A stretch of 64,000 nucleotides of DNA from Kappaphycus alvarezii (GCA_002205965.3 NADL03000639.1:744001-808000); one strand, 5' to 3'; positions 34,413 through 48,544 are shown, counted from the first letter of the stretch. Notes: generated by a model from the letters alone, not told the origin. Numbers and translations are program-made.

Positions 34413-35742
34413 CATACGACGCTAAAACACCACTGCCAACACTTCCCGACCGCCCCGCGCACTCGACGACCCCACCCAACCACAGGCCGACACATCCCAC
34501 CACTCACAAGATCATACCAACACAGCAAGAAGCAGACGGGCCGCTCGTCGAGAAGCACAAGCCCCATTCACCGAGCTCACCCAGAGTTACTACGCCTCGC
34601 CAAGCTTACAGCACAGGACACCCAACCACCGTATCACACTCCGAACACTCACCTCACAATGGAGAACATCACTATACCAAAATCGCAAGACTGGACCGCA
34701 CAAACTATGCGCCATGGCTCATCTCTGTCCCGGTGCCGCCGCGTCGATTCAAGCCAGGATCACATCTCAAAGACGTCCACCCTCCCACGGACCCGCCACA
34801 ACTCAGCACCTTTAAGACAAACGTGACGTCTTGCTGAGCGCTCTGATAGAGTCCATCCCGGCCGAAATTCCAACCTAGTCATCCGCCCCGACACCCACCC
34901 TACCCGTATCAGCTCATCCAGTCGGTCAAATAATACCTCAAAACCACACACAGAGGCGACCACAAGTACCTCAAGTCCTCGCGAGCACATAAGGTTCACA
35001 GAAGAGATGTCATAAACGAATATGCCGCCCAGCATGAATCGGTCCGTGCCAAGATGATTGCCGCCAAATATCCAATATAACGACGCCGCCACCACTGTGG
35101 ACTTCATGATCGCTGGACTTCGCTACAACCCAACACGACACATATCGGAATGCATATGCTCACCAACAAACCCGTCAACGCGAAGGACTTCATACACAAA
35201 TACAATGAACTCAGCATGTTCACGACTCCCACACATGCGGGATCCAGCAGCCAACATCCCGCCTCCGCCAACAACCACAACGCTACATTGGCTGAACTAC
35301 TCAAGCAGATCCGTGCTATCCGACAAGACAACGCCCCAACCGGCGCCGCTTCACACCATGCCAACATTAGTCGCCCTCGGTTTCCGCAACCCCGCCACAC
35401 GATGAGAAGTGTCGTGACCCAATCACCCGCCACAAGCAGGGCAAATCGGCAGCCAAAGAAGGACCATCAACTACAATGACCTCGCCACGGAACTCCACAA
35501 ATGCTCCAACATCCACCCCGAGAATGCAGAAGACGCCCAAGGCTCCGACAGTACGTTCTTCCTTGATTCAGCCGCCCAACTTACTCTCCTCCACTCCCAC
35601 AAACCCTCCATGAAACCACTCGATTATCAACTTCCCACGACCACAGCCACTAATTCCCCTCATAATGCACCTACACTGGCCGCACATCTTTTCAGACGAA
35701 TCTGAATAAGCACATGACAGTTACCGCTCTCGCGAACACCTT

Positions 35743-35872
35743 ACTCTCCCACAACCTCCGTCAGGAACGTAAACCGTTGGCATCTCTGTTTATTTTGCAT
35801 TCTGAGTACGCTTGCTCGTTTTATACCTTTTGTTGCTGCGGACAGCCTGTCTTGGTTGCTTTGTCATATTGG
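35743..35872 (-). repeat. LTR-like segment, right inverted copy
   Basis: It is the inverted partner of 34,288-34,412 and carries the same TATA-like and AATAAA-containing core on the minus strand. Confidence 0.8.
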
Positions 35873-38800
35873 CCTAATTTTTAAATCTGCTTTAGAATAC
35901 AAAAATTTCTAGCCGCATTTTTCGGCCCTACGCACTGCTTAACACATGCAGATACTCAATCAAAAAAAATTTCGAGAACTCTTGCCAGCACAGGAACAAC
36001 TTTCCGTGACGCGGCAACTTTCGATGTCCCTTTCGATTTCCGAAAAATGAACCCATGAACCTTTCCAGGAAATCCCGTTCAATTCCGTGCTTCCCTTGCT
36101 CCACCGGCGGTGGTATTTTAGCGCCTGCTTGGGTCAGCTTGGAAGACGAAATTGGTCACTGGAATCGTTATTGCCGTCCATATTGACATTACAATTGGTC
36201 TAAGAAGTAAGGCGGTGGAAGCAAGCTAGAAGAAGCTTTACTGTCTTGAGACTGAACGCTGAATATTACCAACATCAAAGCGGGTTTACGACCAACAAAC
36301 CTTTTTTTCGGCGGTTGAACCTGCTCAATTGCCTAATGGACGTGAAATTTAAGATTTAGATGCTTCTCAATCGTCACTGTCGCCCCAGATGGATATTTAG
36401 ATAATTCCGCTGTGCATCAATTAGATCAATTGCAATTGTACACTAGCGATTTTGGACAATAAGGAGGTACTCGCACCTATTAAAGAAAATGTTTCCGAAT
36501 AAGCTGCAAAAGTAATTGGCTACTCCTGTAATCTCTCAACTGCTTGCGTGGTTCTCGATGTATATCGCCATTGGAATGCTTTATGATCATGTCCCAATTT
36601 CGTCATACTTTTCAAGTGTGAATTTAAAACAAAGGATTGGATTCCTGTAGTACAATACACAGAAACAGCCCCGGAAGGGTAACGGACTAGAATGCATACG
36701 GCAATAAAAGTAGAGGCAGTTAGTAACTGTGCGAATTCTGGGCGTCCGATAGACCAGCGTTCTCTTTGATACCTGTGAAGGGAAGTAGTTTGGTGGCCTG
36801 ACAGACCGGTTTGGTAGAGATTTGTTAGAGATTAGTCGAGTCGAAAGACACAGAGTGTCCAGTATGTAGCCAACCGCTAAGGAAAAGAGTTCGATGAACA
36901 ACAACAGGTGGCGAAGCCCAAGTAAGGGATGTCGTCCGGCGGAATAAAAAGAAACGAAGAGGAAAGTGGGAAAGAACGCATGAAGTCGGCAACCAACCAA
37001 AGAAGCGGCTGAAGCCGAGCGAGATATCGCGCGTAGCGCACAACGAGGGCGAGCGAGGCTCTACAGTGGATTTATATCCTCCCAGAGGGGATGGAGTGAA
37101 CGCCGATTTCGAATACAGTCCTCCGAGGGGGAACTTCCGCCAACCACGGGCCTGGAGATACAGTCCTCTCTGGGGAACGCGCGCAAATGGGACAGCGATG
37201 GAACAAAGGAAAAAATGGCGAAGCCTCGCGAATGATCAGTCCGAAGGGATACGAGCTGGGAACAAAGGGTATAGCTATGCTATAGCCACACACGCGGGAG
37301 GCGCTAAAAAGAATGACGGGGCGCGACGGGTGGGAGCAAAAATAGAGCCAAATATTTGGTAACTGTTTACTTTGGTGCTTAAAGAAGCCTTATAATAAAT
37401 ACAGTACTAAGTTAAAAGTCAGTCCGTTAGACTGTTAGACTGTTGTGACAGGTGTCTAAAAGTTAATGAATCACTCCAAAATAAGTATCAGGACCAAAAG
37501 TGGTCCGCGGTATGCCCCCACTATGTCCCTGCCGGATATTCCTGTAAAGACTGTAAAGTCTAAAATGTAATCTATTTTCGATTAGCAAACTCGATCATTG
37601 ATCCCTAACACAGACCCAGAGGGTCATTGCACTGCAATTACGGTGGAGTGGAGCCCATTTCTTAAGGAGAGGTACGGAAGTCCTTTCAATTTCTCATTTT
37701 TAAAGGAAAAGCAATACAGTTTAAGCCGCCCTGAAATGGGACTGGTGTGAACTACATTCCAGTCCCAAGCTTGAAAAATCATATAATGCAGGAGAGTTGT
37801 GCTGATTCTCGCAAATATGGGCTTTGTTCACACTTTTGAAATGACGGAAAGGCCCTCGGATGCCACAAGATGGTCCTTAGTGAGTATATTTTTGAAGGTT
37901 ATCAATGATTGAAGTATGTGATATGTCACTTCATCTTCTCATAGTTACGTGTCATATCTACGTGAATGCCAGTTTCAGCAGGGGGAACGGTCTTGGGGAA
38001 GATTTCATCAAAAAAGGGCTTCCATACTACTTTTGCACGACAGAAAGCCCGATTATGACTGTAAATTGAAGGCTTAGGTATGTTACCAGTCTGGATTAAT
38101 GTTGAATATGGTGCTTTTGGGCCTTAGACATGACTTTAGACAATAATTATATCACAATATCGCTCTTAAGCTTCCATAATTCAACCTTCCCTGAAGACAG
38201 ATTGTTTCGTATGTGGCGATGATTTTTTTGCATCGGTATCAAACGCGGAAGCCATGATGAGATAAGGAAAAAGATTTATTAGTGTACTGTGAAATGAGAT
38301 CTGGGACTTTTCGATGCAACAACTGTATTCAAGGAGCTAACAGAGCTCGTTGATCATGTTCCATGGCCTCGAAAAATCGCGACACAGACATATCTTAAAT
38401 AGCTGTTCTATAAATGGATAGAGAACGAATACTTTTCAAAAGAAGTTGCCATAAAACCAATCAAGGTGCCTCAATTTGCAGGAAAAGGTGGAAACTACCG
38501 AGGACGAAAATAACTGTAATTTGAGATATTCTTTCGGGATGTTTCGGAGAGATACTACAAAGTGTGCCTTCAAATCGATAGTCACAACAGATAAAAGCAA
38601 GATAGTCTTGGAATTGAGAAGAAATTGGAAATGAAAGATTTTTCGCCCAGGTAAAATTTTTCTCAGTAAAATTTATCGCTCCCATCAGTCTTAATATTTG
38701 ATTCGTGGTTTATTTTAAGCATTCTTACTGGCCATTCTATTTTATGAGATTCTTGCTGAGAAATTCATGCGTAACAAGTTTGATTCTACATATCGTAGAG

Positions 38801-40259
38801 AATCTATCTGTGCAGGAAATGAGGGTTATGATACGACATTGGATACTGTTGCAGGTACTGTCACCCATATTTCCATAGCAAAAAAGAGGAAATTAGGTAA
38901 TGGTGAATATAACATCACATATTACGTTTGTCTGCCGATCCCTATTTATCTTCTCTCTTTCATCTTTACCTTTCCCTTTTGTTTTTAATTATCCATACGT
39001 TCGAAACATCTACCTCTTCCGTTATTCACCAGTAATTTTTTAGTATCTTCTAAGAATATTTCGTCTTGCACGGCCCAAATATAGAAAGAGATATAGGAGG
39101 ATATAGGGCAAGATGGGACAGAAAATGGGAGGGATTGGGAGCTGCACGGATTTCAGAGACTGTTTCCGATGATGGAGCCTGAAGCCACAGTCTTCGACGG
39201 AAAATATACAGTAGACGAGACTGCTGATAAATAAGAGCTGTTAAATTGGTTCTATTTGGACAATACGAGCGGCTGTGAAGGTACTTAAAAAAGCTTTAGG
39301 TTATAGTTTGGAGGATGAGGTTTTGAGGAGTAGATTCGGTTAGCGTATTTTAATGATCTTTGCCGAGTCCTTTTCGTGCAAAAAGTTCATTTAAATGCAT
39401 TTTATGATATTCTTTTGTGTTATCAAGACTTACACAAGATTGGCGGAGAGGTGGGCGAACTTTTTGATCTTTCTAGTGCGGAAGTATAGGCGGAGAAAGG
39501 AGAAGGTGCAACCAGCAAGGAAGGTACATAAGCCAACCACAGCGGAGGGAGAAAAGATATAATCTCTTGCGCCAATGATGTTGCAGGTTTCAGAAAGCGT
39601 CAACATAGAATGAACGATGGCACGCCCCGAATCCGGAATGTCGAACCTTTCCAGATGGATCAGTAAGTGCATCCGGAAATTGAAAGATCGAACATCTGAC
39701 CAAACGGAGCCAATTCAATTACGCAATTTAACCCTAGAATTTGGCTCCACATAGCTAAATCTGGCGTTCACAATAGTCCATTGAGAACGGCAAGCCATCC
39801 TCCAATTTTTGATCCTATGCAGCTGATGTTCTGGCATCCACTCTACAGAGCGAATAAAGGCCACAAATGCATCGATTACATTGCGTTAAACCGCACTCTG
39901 CATGTCAGTGCTCCGAAAAAGAAATGACAAGCCAAATTGTCAAATTAATATTGCATTGAAGCACTGCTCGAGGATTCTTGCAACTTTAAAACGCGAAGAA
40001 GTACAGTTTTTGGTGTCTTGTGCTCTGAAAAGGAACTGAAGCCGAGCTTTTCTTCACATTTGATATAATCAGAGTTTTCTTAAACACATAATTCACCTTT
40101 TATAGCAGAAAGACAAGGTACTTACTTTAATGATCCAAAAAAAGCAAAAGTGACCGTGGGAAGAAATTAATTAATGAGCTATGTTAATGTTCTCAATTTG
40201 GCTATTTCAAATATAAAAAAGTTGCAATTAGTATCATCTTCGCACATTTCTCGGAATGA
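35873..40259. other. AT-rich sequence, no recognisable gene
   Basis: Four kilobases with many stops in all frames. A less AT-rich island at about 36,850-37,340 holds three imperfect copies of a TCCTC...GAGG hairpin-like unit near 37,075-37,185. A faint retroelement-like gag signal occurs near 39,180-39,300 on the plus strand. None of this supports a gene. Confidence 0.4.
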
Positions 40260-40700
40260 ATCATTCTAAGCTAAGCACATTGTCGGGCTATGCCCTCTAT
40301 GTCCTTCAGAAAAGAAAATTATCCCAGACGCTGTGTGCTTTTCAAGGTGAAAGGGAACACCAATATGTAATTGTTGCAGAACCAATTCTGAATTCTTGCA
40401 GGATGCTGGTTCATCTGGGGCTATCTTACCCAGCATGGAATGCTATTTTAGCAGTTAACGACTGTAGTACGCTCTTTTCGAGTAGAGTAACAATTGTGCA
40501 TAGTGCGTTTATGACCATAAATAGCGCTTCGAGATAGGAGGATAATTATCTCCATTCGAAATCGCAACACGGCGGACGAAATATCTCTCTTCCTTCTCCA
40601 TTTTCTCACTCATCCCCCTCGGGCTACTCAAATCTCCTACGTTCAACCAGCTCCAACCTCAGTGAATCTACCGGTCATGTTCATGGTACTCATAAGAGGA
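40260..40700 (-). mobile_element. Tc1/mariner-like transposase C-terminal remnant
   Basis: This segment is similar in nucleotide sequence to 55,640-55,930, the C-terminal part of the Tc1/mariner-like transposase further right. Shared blocks include the surroundings of AGAGTAAC and CCAACCTCAG. No open frame of useful length remains, so it is an old truncated relative of the same family. Confidence 0.5.
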
Positions 40701-43007
40701 TCGAAACTCCATCACTTCCTTTCCTCTCTCCTTGTTCTATAATCTACTTTTAAAATTAATTCAGTGTGGACCAATAAAATCTTATTTTTGCTTTTCTGAA
40801 ACGTTGAGAAAACTTAATTCTTTACTAGAACCGTTTCATAGCTCCCTGAATGCCGAATTCAGACTTTCATTCTTTTTTGTCAATGGAGAGAATTTTCGAG
40901 AGCTTAAAACCTAAAAAGAAGCAAAAATTTTGTCATTTCTTGATATAAGGGCCTTTAACTGGTTATAACACTTTTTTCAAACATTTTGGGCTCAGTAAGG
41001 AAGTTCATATCCACTAATCCAAAAAAGGTACAAAAGAGAGAAGTTTGAGTATATAAAGAACCCTGAGGGCAACGTAAGACGAGCCTTCAAGGTTGAGCTC
41101 CATTCAAACAACTTTCTTTGATATTTTAGTGATATTTACCGAGAATTTGATAAGGGTTTCCTCAATGAGGACTCTATTTCCGGATCTCTCGTAATACTCT
41201 CATTGCTGCGCCGGACTGTGTACATTTTTCATCTAACAAGGTGCTGCTTACTACAAAGCCCTCTTCAAGATTATTTATAAATAATAAATAGGTCTCAGCT
41301 TGTTTTACCAACAGGTAAATCTAGGCAGATTCTCTCAGAAGTAGAATATCAGCATAGTGGGCAATTTTATGCATCGAGATGCAAGATTCGCTCAAATTGA
41401 GTAGAAACTCTACGATCTGGCTGCCAATATGGCTAGTATAACTCTTCGTGTGCTACGGGATGCGGAAAAGAGTGCTCGAAGCTCCTCTTAAAGATTAAAT
41501 AAGAGGCCAATTTCTCATATTGCTAGAAAATTGGATATGCTGCGAATAATTGCGAAAAGAACCATCACTTTGACAAGAAATGCGAAAGATTAGGCAAGAA
41601 TAATCACGGCATAAGCATCTATTGGGCTTCCCCGAAGGCTACGGCCTCAGCTCCGGCGCTTGATCCTCAGGCTGCAGTGACTTTTTCCCTTGTCTTAAAA
41701 CGTGTGCAACAGCCAGCTGCCTCTCTGCTGTTGTCTTTGAGGCTATACAAGCAGCCGCAGATGGAGCCTCCCCCATTCATCCCAAGCGACGGTAGTGAGG
41801 GGAGTTCCGGATCCTGTCACGGCAGCTAGACGTAATACCGCTAGAGAGTCACTCATGAAATATTTTTGGGCGCTTGGGATTGATATAGAACCTGCCTTAA
41901 CCCTGTACACGCTTTCATGCAGAACTTCATCAGTGTATCAAACCAACTTGCGAAGAAATTCAAGCGTAAAGAGAAGAGGGAGACTGATCGTAAAAGGATC
42001 TATTAACAGTATTAGGTTTTGTAAGATGTCGTCAGAGAACTTACGAAACTTATAGCTGGCGTTCGCGCAGTGGGCTGCTCGGTGCGGCACTTGTCGGTTG
42101 AGTGGCGAAGGCTGTGCTGGGGTGTGATTGTTGCTCTGCGTACGTACCTGATCTAGCTGTTTCTTGTCAAACGGCTGTCTAAACAGTGTCTTCTGCTGGT
42201 TTGGCTGAGTTAATCAAGTAGCTTCTTTGCTATGATACCAGGGCTTCTTGGTACCTAGTCTGCAGCTGTGGTAGGTGTCGCTTCGTTTTCGTTTTTCTTT
42301 TTCCGGGTCTACTTCACGGAGTGGCCGTTACCGTCTTTTTATAGCACTTCACCTTCGGCCGATTGCCGGCTGTCACTGGCCGCAATGGTTGGCAGAGCGC
42401 CAATATTTCCACTAGCACTGATGCTGGGCATAACTTTCATCGCGTGGAGGCTGTCTAGTGCCGTATCAGACCCTCACTGTCAGTTGCCGGCTACTTCCAC
42501 TGGACATCTGGGTTGGCGGAGCCACAAAACCTTTTACTGATATTGGGCCACCAATGACGAGCGTCACTGACATCGAGTGGATGTTCCCTAGCGCGGTATC
42601 GAAACTTACCTATCGATCTGTTTGTCGCGTGAATATTCCGCCACCATTCGATACAGTGGGCGAACAGAGTACAGTGTCGTGTGATCTGTACTGTACGTGT
42701 CTGTGCCCACCTACAGCAAACCAATAACGTCTGCGTCACCTTCATTTCATAGAACTTTCCAACGCTTTGATGGAACTATCTTGGTGTCAGATACCCCGGG
42801 AGATAATCGAGATATTGAGGTTGGATTACGTCTTCTCTTCACACCCTCGAAAGCTTTGCTAATCCGAAGAAATCACTAAGAGCAATCCAGCCGTTTTCCC
42901 GCGATGGTCATCCTACGCTTATAGTTTCGCCTGCGAAGATATGTTGCACGATTTGCCAGGCCCTCTTTGATACGGGACATTTCCGAGCCTCATCTCTAAC
43001 GGGCTCA
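40701..43007. other. AT-rich sequence with a possible gag remnant
   Basis: At about 41,520-41,830 on the plus strand a Cys/His-bearing basic stretch (NNCEKNHHFDKKCERLG) followed by a Pro/Ala-rich part resembles a decayed retroelement gag nucleocapsid. This is weak. Otherwise no gene is seen. CTGTACTGTAC occurs once near 42,687. Confidence 0.35.
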
Positions 43008-43012
43008 CCAAG

Positions 43013-43245
43013 TGAAAGCGGCGATGCGTTCCACTTTGCTACTGCGCCCTCTTTCGCAAAAGTGAAAAGTCAAACAAAAAAACTCCCCTCAATTATCTGG
43101 ATAGTCATCCTATTCTGTCTCCTCTTCTTTTCCTTTTCTCTAGCCTCATATGCCTCCGCCCCTACAATCAAATAAAACCAGCGTGTAAACATTAAATCTA
43201 ACGGTAGAGAATAGAATTATTACAAGTGTACACGTGACGCCCACA
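43013..43245 (-). repeat. LTR of the Ty3/gypsy element (left; 3' in element orientation)
   Basis: It begins TGAAAGCGGCGATGC and ends GTGACGCCCACA. It is a direct repeat of 49,293-49,529. Confidence 0.9.
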
Positions 43246-44000
43246 TCACCCCCAATGAGGACACGCTGCGCCCTCGCAGAACAAGCCAAAAAATTAAATG
43301 CAAAACACGGAACCAAAAAAAACACACTAAAAAGCGTTAACTACGCAATTTCCGCACTGGAACCCCGATGGTCCCATTTACCGGAAATGTGGGGTATAAA
43401 TAGCCACATGTCACCATTTCCCCCCTTACATATCCATTGTAAGTGTGGGGTGTTGAGCGCACAAAAGGTGATCGATGGTTGAACTGTTGGTTGATGCTTC
43501 CGGTAAACAGGCCGAAACATCAGACTAGGAATTTATATAGAAAAAGTACTCAACACCAGCAGAGATAAATTTTAAGCAAACGGTACTGAATTCAAAGGTA
43601 TTCTAGAAAAAGCGACCCCAGAGTCATCAAACTATGGGGTTCTGAAGGCTCAAGTAGCAGCCATCAGTGTAACCGAGAGCAATACACATCATGGCAAAGT
43701 CCCGTTGGTCCAATTGGCAAGGAGGCATAAAGTAGTTGCTGATTGGTGGGTCCGAAATGTTTCGAGAACCACGCGAGATAGCCACGATGGCTCCATGTCA
43801 TTGGCTTGGTACAAAGAGGTATGATCTTATGTTTTACACTGGTGCGTGGGTACAGTGCACAAGTTGCACTGATGTCTTCTTACAGTGTAAATCCTTGGTA
43901 TAGGTTACTAGATGGATACTGTCACGGTATTTGGTGATTTATGGGCATAATCGCAACAGTAAGCCAAGTGATCCCGCACGTGTCGAAGCTGTAATCCCCA

Positions 44001-47000
44001 GGACTGGCCAGTCCTCGAACCCGGGCCGGCTCAACACATCGCACAAACTGCTTCTCATTGAAGAACACGCAACCTTGATAAACTATAACAACGAAAGAAA
44101 GCTCAAACAGAAACATATAAAAAAGCCACGGTTGAAAAGACGAGAACCTCCGCGTCAGCTACTTAGCTCTTCTTATCTTCTCTTTCTTTGACACGGACGG
44201 CACCCGGCTCTGTCCTGGCTCTCCACTTTACCAGACCGGTCCGTACCACACCACACGTACGGCACAACTCAGACGAAACTTCCAATCGATTTTCCAGGAC
44301 AGCCGCCGACTCATCGCATCTCATCACTTCCGAGGCACGTATAGCCTCAGTCGCCTCGCGTGAATCCGACCACGCGTCCCCTCGCCGTCCTGTGACCTAG
44401 GATGGTACACAGACTGCTTGGCTACAGTCACCTCGTACATCCCAAGCACGAGCCACTTAGGTTCTAAGATCGTTTCTCCCTCGTTTTCCTCAGCAACACC
44501 TGATCTCCCGCATCATACCACCGACTCTGCAGCTCGGCCACGTCTGCAAGGAAACCACGCGTCTCCCTTTCCACGCGCATGGCCGCTACCTCCACCAACT
44601 CCACAGCACTTGCGTCATCCGACATTCGTCCAGGCCCAACATCCAACAACGGTACATCCCCTACATTCCACGTTGGCTCCTTCCGAACATCAACCAGAAT
44701 GGGGAAAGTCCACCCCTCCCCTTCCAAGCCCTGTAGAAGCTCACAATCCGTGAAATTTTATCATCCCAATCACTCTTATCGACCATGCGACCTTCGCGAT
44801 TGCCTCTTCATCGTCCCAACCATTCGTTCGGCACGCCCATTCGCTTCCGGTGCATAGGCGCTTAACGGCCTCCACATGACACTGTTCTCTCTCAAGAAAT
44901 CACCGAAAGCGGTCGCCTTAAAAGCGGGTCCATTGTCTGTTACCAACACACACGGTCTGCCAAACACCGACAGTATTTCCTCCCTAACGAACAGTATCGC
45001 CTCCTCGCAGGTCTCGTTCCTAGTCGCCCTCACGACGTCCACCCACACAAATGCTCTACACCAACCAATAGAAATCTATTATCCCTCTCGGTTTTCCTGG
45101 AAGGTCCCGTGAATTCAATCGAGAACACCTCCAACAGTCCGGTCATCAGCTGCCTCAGGCCAGAAACATACACGCTCAACGGCGCCGCCTTCTGGCACTC
45201 GTCACACGAACGCACAAATTTTTGTGCACATCGGGGATCAACCTCGGCCACCAGAAGCGCTCCTTCACAAACTGTTTCGTCACCACTGCATACAATGCCC
45301 TACTTTGTCATGCACGGCATCCAGTATCTTCCTCCTTTCCTCAATCGGCGGCACAACTCGCAGTCCTCCATTTAACCTCCGAAATAAAACCGACTTTGAC
45401 ACCAAAAAGACCTTTGCCTGAAGCCGGTATTTTTTGCTCGGGACTGGCCAGTCCCGCATCTCCAAAAACTTTTTCACCGCCCACAAACCTTCCTCGAACG
45501 TACCCCCATCCTCCGTGACATCTATGACCATCACGCGTTCACCAACCAGATAATTTTCCGCTTCGTCTCTCTGCGTCCCCACTTCGCCGGTCCCCTCTAC
45601 ATTTTCGACCATGCTCGCGAAAAATAATCCGCCGTCGCGCTCTGGGATCCCGAGCAGTGACGCACTTCAAATTCGTACTCTGCCATGATATTAACCACCT
45701 TACCAACCTTTCATGCATATACGTCGTAGAGAATGTCGTGCGAAGGGCCTGATAGTCCGAGAACACAACAAACCGCGAGCCAAGGAGGTACGACCTGAAT
45801 TTCTTAAACGCGAATACAACGGCCAATGCCTCCCTTTCGAACTTACTGTACTTCCGTTCTGCCTCCTACAACGTTCTGCTTGCGAACTGCGTCGAATGAT
45901 CCCTCCCATCCTCGTCCTTCTGCAACAACACCGCCCCGACTGCAGCCTTCGTGGCATTTGTGTGCAGGACTTAGAGAAGCTGTATAAAAAGCTTCTCTAA
46001 GTCCGGCAATAGCAGCACAGGAGGCGTCGTCATAGCCTTGTTTAGGGTCATGAACGCCTTCTCTTACGCCGCTCCATTCCATTCAAACCTTCCACCAGGG
46101 CTCGTTAGCCCATGGAGGGGTGACACTATGTGCGCAAACCCCTTTCAAAACCTCCGATAATACGAAGCCATACCAAAAACGAGCGCAGCTCCTTAGAATT
46201 CGGCCTTGGCGCGTCAACGATCGCTCCGATCTTGCGCTCGTCGGTCCGCACCTCCTTACCACTGACCGCATGGCCTAACATCTCCACTTCCAATGCACCA
46301 AACCTACATTTTTCAACTACAGCTTCAAATTGACCCTTATCAACGCGGTCGAGTACCACCTTCACGTGGTCCAGGTGCTCCTTCCAAGTCTTTGACTTGA
46401 TGAAAATTTCATCGCCGTAAGCAACGACAAACTGTAAGTCTCCAAACAACATGGCCGCAACCCTCTGAAAACACGCCATTCCATTATTCGCCCAAAAGGC
46501 ATAAACACAAAGCAAAAGGCCCATACTTACATCTGAACGTAGTCATCTCCTGTACGGATTCATCCAGATGTACATTCCAGTAGCCAGTGAACAAGTCAAG
46601 GGTGGTGAATATCGAGCACCCTTGCATCTCGTCTTTAAACTCCTCGGTGTTCGGGATGGGCCACTTGTCTGCCTTCATCATGTTTTTCAATGGACGGACG
46701 TACACGCAAAACCGAGTTTCACTGCCCTTCTTCGTTTACATTACCACCGCAAATCGCACGGCGACTGCGACGGACGAATAATCCCTCCTTCCAACATGCG
46801 ACCAACTTCTCCTCGAATTATCTTATTGTATTTCGATGGAACCCTCCGAACTGGCTCGCAAATGGGCGTTTTGTCATCCAGCTCAATCATATGGGTGAAC
46901 GGGACCTTTCTCGGGTGATTTCATTGATACTACACGCAGTGACCTTCTCCCCTTCCAAAGGCATCCTCGTCATCTTCCCCTGCACCTCTGTCGGCACGGA

Positions 47001-48544
47001 CGCCAAAGCCCCAAAAAAAACCTCAGTCTACTCGTCACCGAGCCTCCGAAACTCCTCGATCTCGCCCACCTCTGCCTCATCGCCTCAAAGTCTTCCCCGC
47101 GCGTACAACCTCTTTTTCGCCATTATCACCAAAGGAGTGCTGGAGGTCCTCATCCTCCACGCCCTTCACGCAAATAAAATACTTATTCTCTGACTCTTCG
47201 TCCGTCGAGTCAACACGTGTAATGCTAGCACTGGGATTGGGCAGTCTCCAATCTCGAGAACCATCAACACCCGGACTGGCCGGTCCTCCACCAACCACCA
47301 CACTAATTTCGTCATCTTTCGAGTCCTCTTCGTCCTGTATCTTCGCTTCGTCTTCCGATGACGACGTGAACTCGGCTTCTTCTTCCCCCACTTTCTCAAC
47401 GCTTTCAGAATACAAGGGAAAAGTCACGGATATCCCTGCCTCGCCGCCAACTGTGAATATCACCGACAGACGACTCATATCCTACCGCGCACCAAGGACC
47501 TCCATGGTCGGCGCCCGAATGATTAAATCAAAAGGAGAGTCCGCCAGGACAAGGAACGTGAAGAGCGCCGTCAAAGTATCGAACGTCACAGGTACCCCCT
47601 TCACCTCTCCCAAAACCCTTGCTGTAGCTCCGTCCGCTACTGAAATACGGCGCGACGTCTCGCTCAGGCTGAGATGCAACTCCTCACACCACCTCCGCTG
47701 CATAATGTTCTGCAACGCTCCGGTATCCAGCAAGGCCCTGACATTACTCCCATAGACTTTTACGGAAACCATACGCAACTTAAGACCCTTCACCGCGGCT
47801 GACGCAGCTTTCTCGGCTCCAGCCGATACGAACGATTCCCCTGACTGGCCGGTCCCGCTATCAGAAATTTTCACCTTACCGCGATCCTGGACTGGCCGGT
47901 CCTGCGCTCCCTCTCTTCACCGACCCCACTTTCTGCGCCCTCATGTACAGCTGAAACTCGACCTTTTACACTCCTCATCAACCTCTTCAACATCCTTTCT
48001 GCGTCCTTCAAATCACCCTCCAGAATCAGGCCAAACGAAAACCCAAGATTGGCTTGCGCCAAACCAGCCTCAACGTCGTACCTCTCCACGAATACCTTCA
48101 ACCTCTTGGCATTACAAGCGCCTCCTTTCTTGTTCTTCTTGGCCTCGGCGTTCTTCTTCGACAGTTTCTGCATCGGCTGCGACGAGGGAACCTCAATGAC
48201 CCGGCTAATGTCCATCGGGTTCGGGCGCTCTGATATCGGCACCTTCAGCAGGAGCTCCCCATCCCTTCCGCGGCGAACTGCCGCCACATGGGACTCCTCC
48301 TCCCGAATCACCGTGACATTCGCACCTACACCCTTGCTGGCTTGTTCCTCCTCGCGCCTCTTCTTCGTCCAACAATCATCCTCCCCGTGCCCACGCTTAC
48401 ACCACAGAACACACCTGGGGAGCCTCGTTTCTCTAGCTCCTTCTTCCAACACTCGCGTTCGTCATGCCCAATTCTGCCACAGTACGCACAACGCGGAATT
48501 TCGCCTCCGGTACCAAGCCCAGGATGGGCAGGACAGGCCGGTCC
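44001..48544. repeat. recurrent 14-bp palindrome GGACYGGCCRGTCC inside the gypsy element
   Basis: Copies lie at 44,001-44,014, 45,441-45,454, 47,273-47,286, 47,842-47,855 (first base changed), 47,889-47,902 and 48,531-48,544 (one internal change). The first two extend to 16- and 18-base perfect palindromes. I found no copies outside this element. The coding copies fall in three different codon phases. Confidence 0.85.

Larger units (their letters stand above)
34288..35872 (+). mobile_element. Ty1/copia-like gag fossil flanked by inverted LTR-like segments
   Basis: The interior (about 34,660-35,480) encodes a degraded gag of the copia (UBN2-like) type with the motif LDRTNYAPW near its start. 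The left flank (34,288-34,412) looks like the end of an LTR: TATAAAA, then AATAAA, then a possible primer-binding junction. A closely similar segment of about 125 bases lies at 35,743-35,872 in the opposite orientation. Normal LTRs are direct repeats, so this is a rearranged or composite remnant. The gag is broken in several places and no pol was found. Confidence 0.6.

Noticed and set aside
43990-44035. Possible tRNA T-arm around CCCGGGTTCGAGG
   Set aside because: No cloverleaf forms; the site is one of the GGACTGGCCAGTCC palindromes inside the gypsy element.
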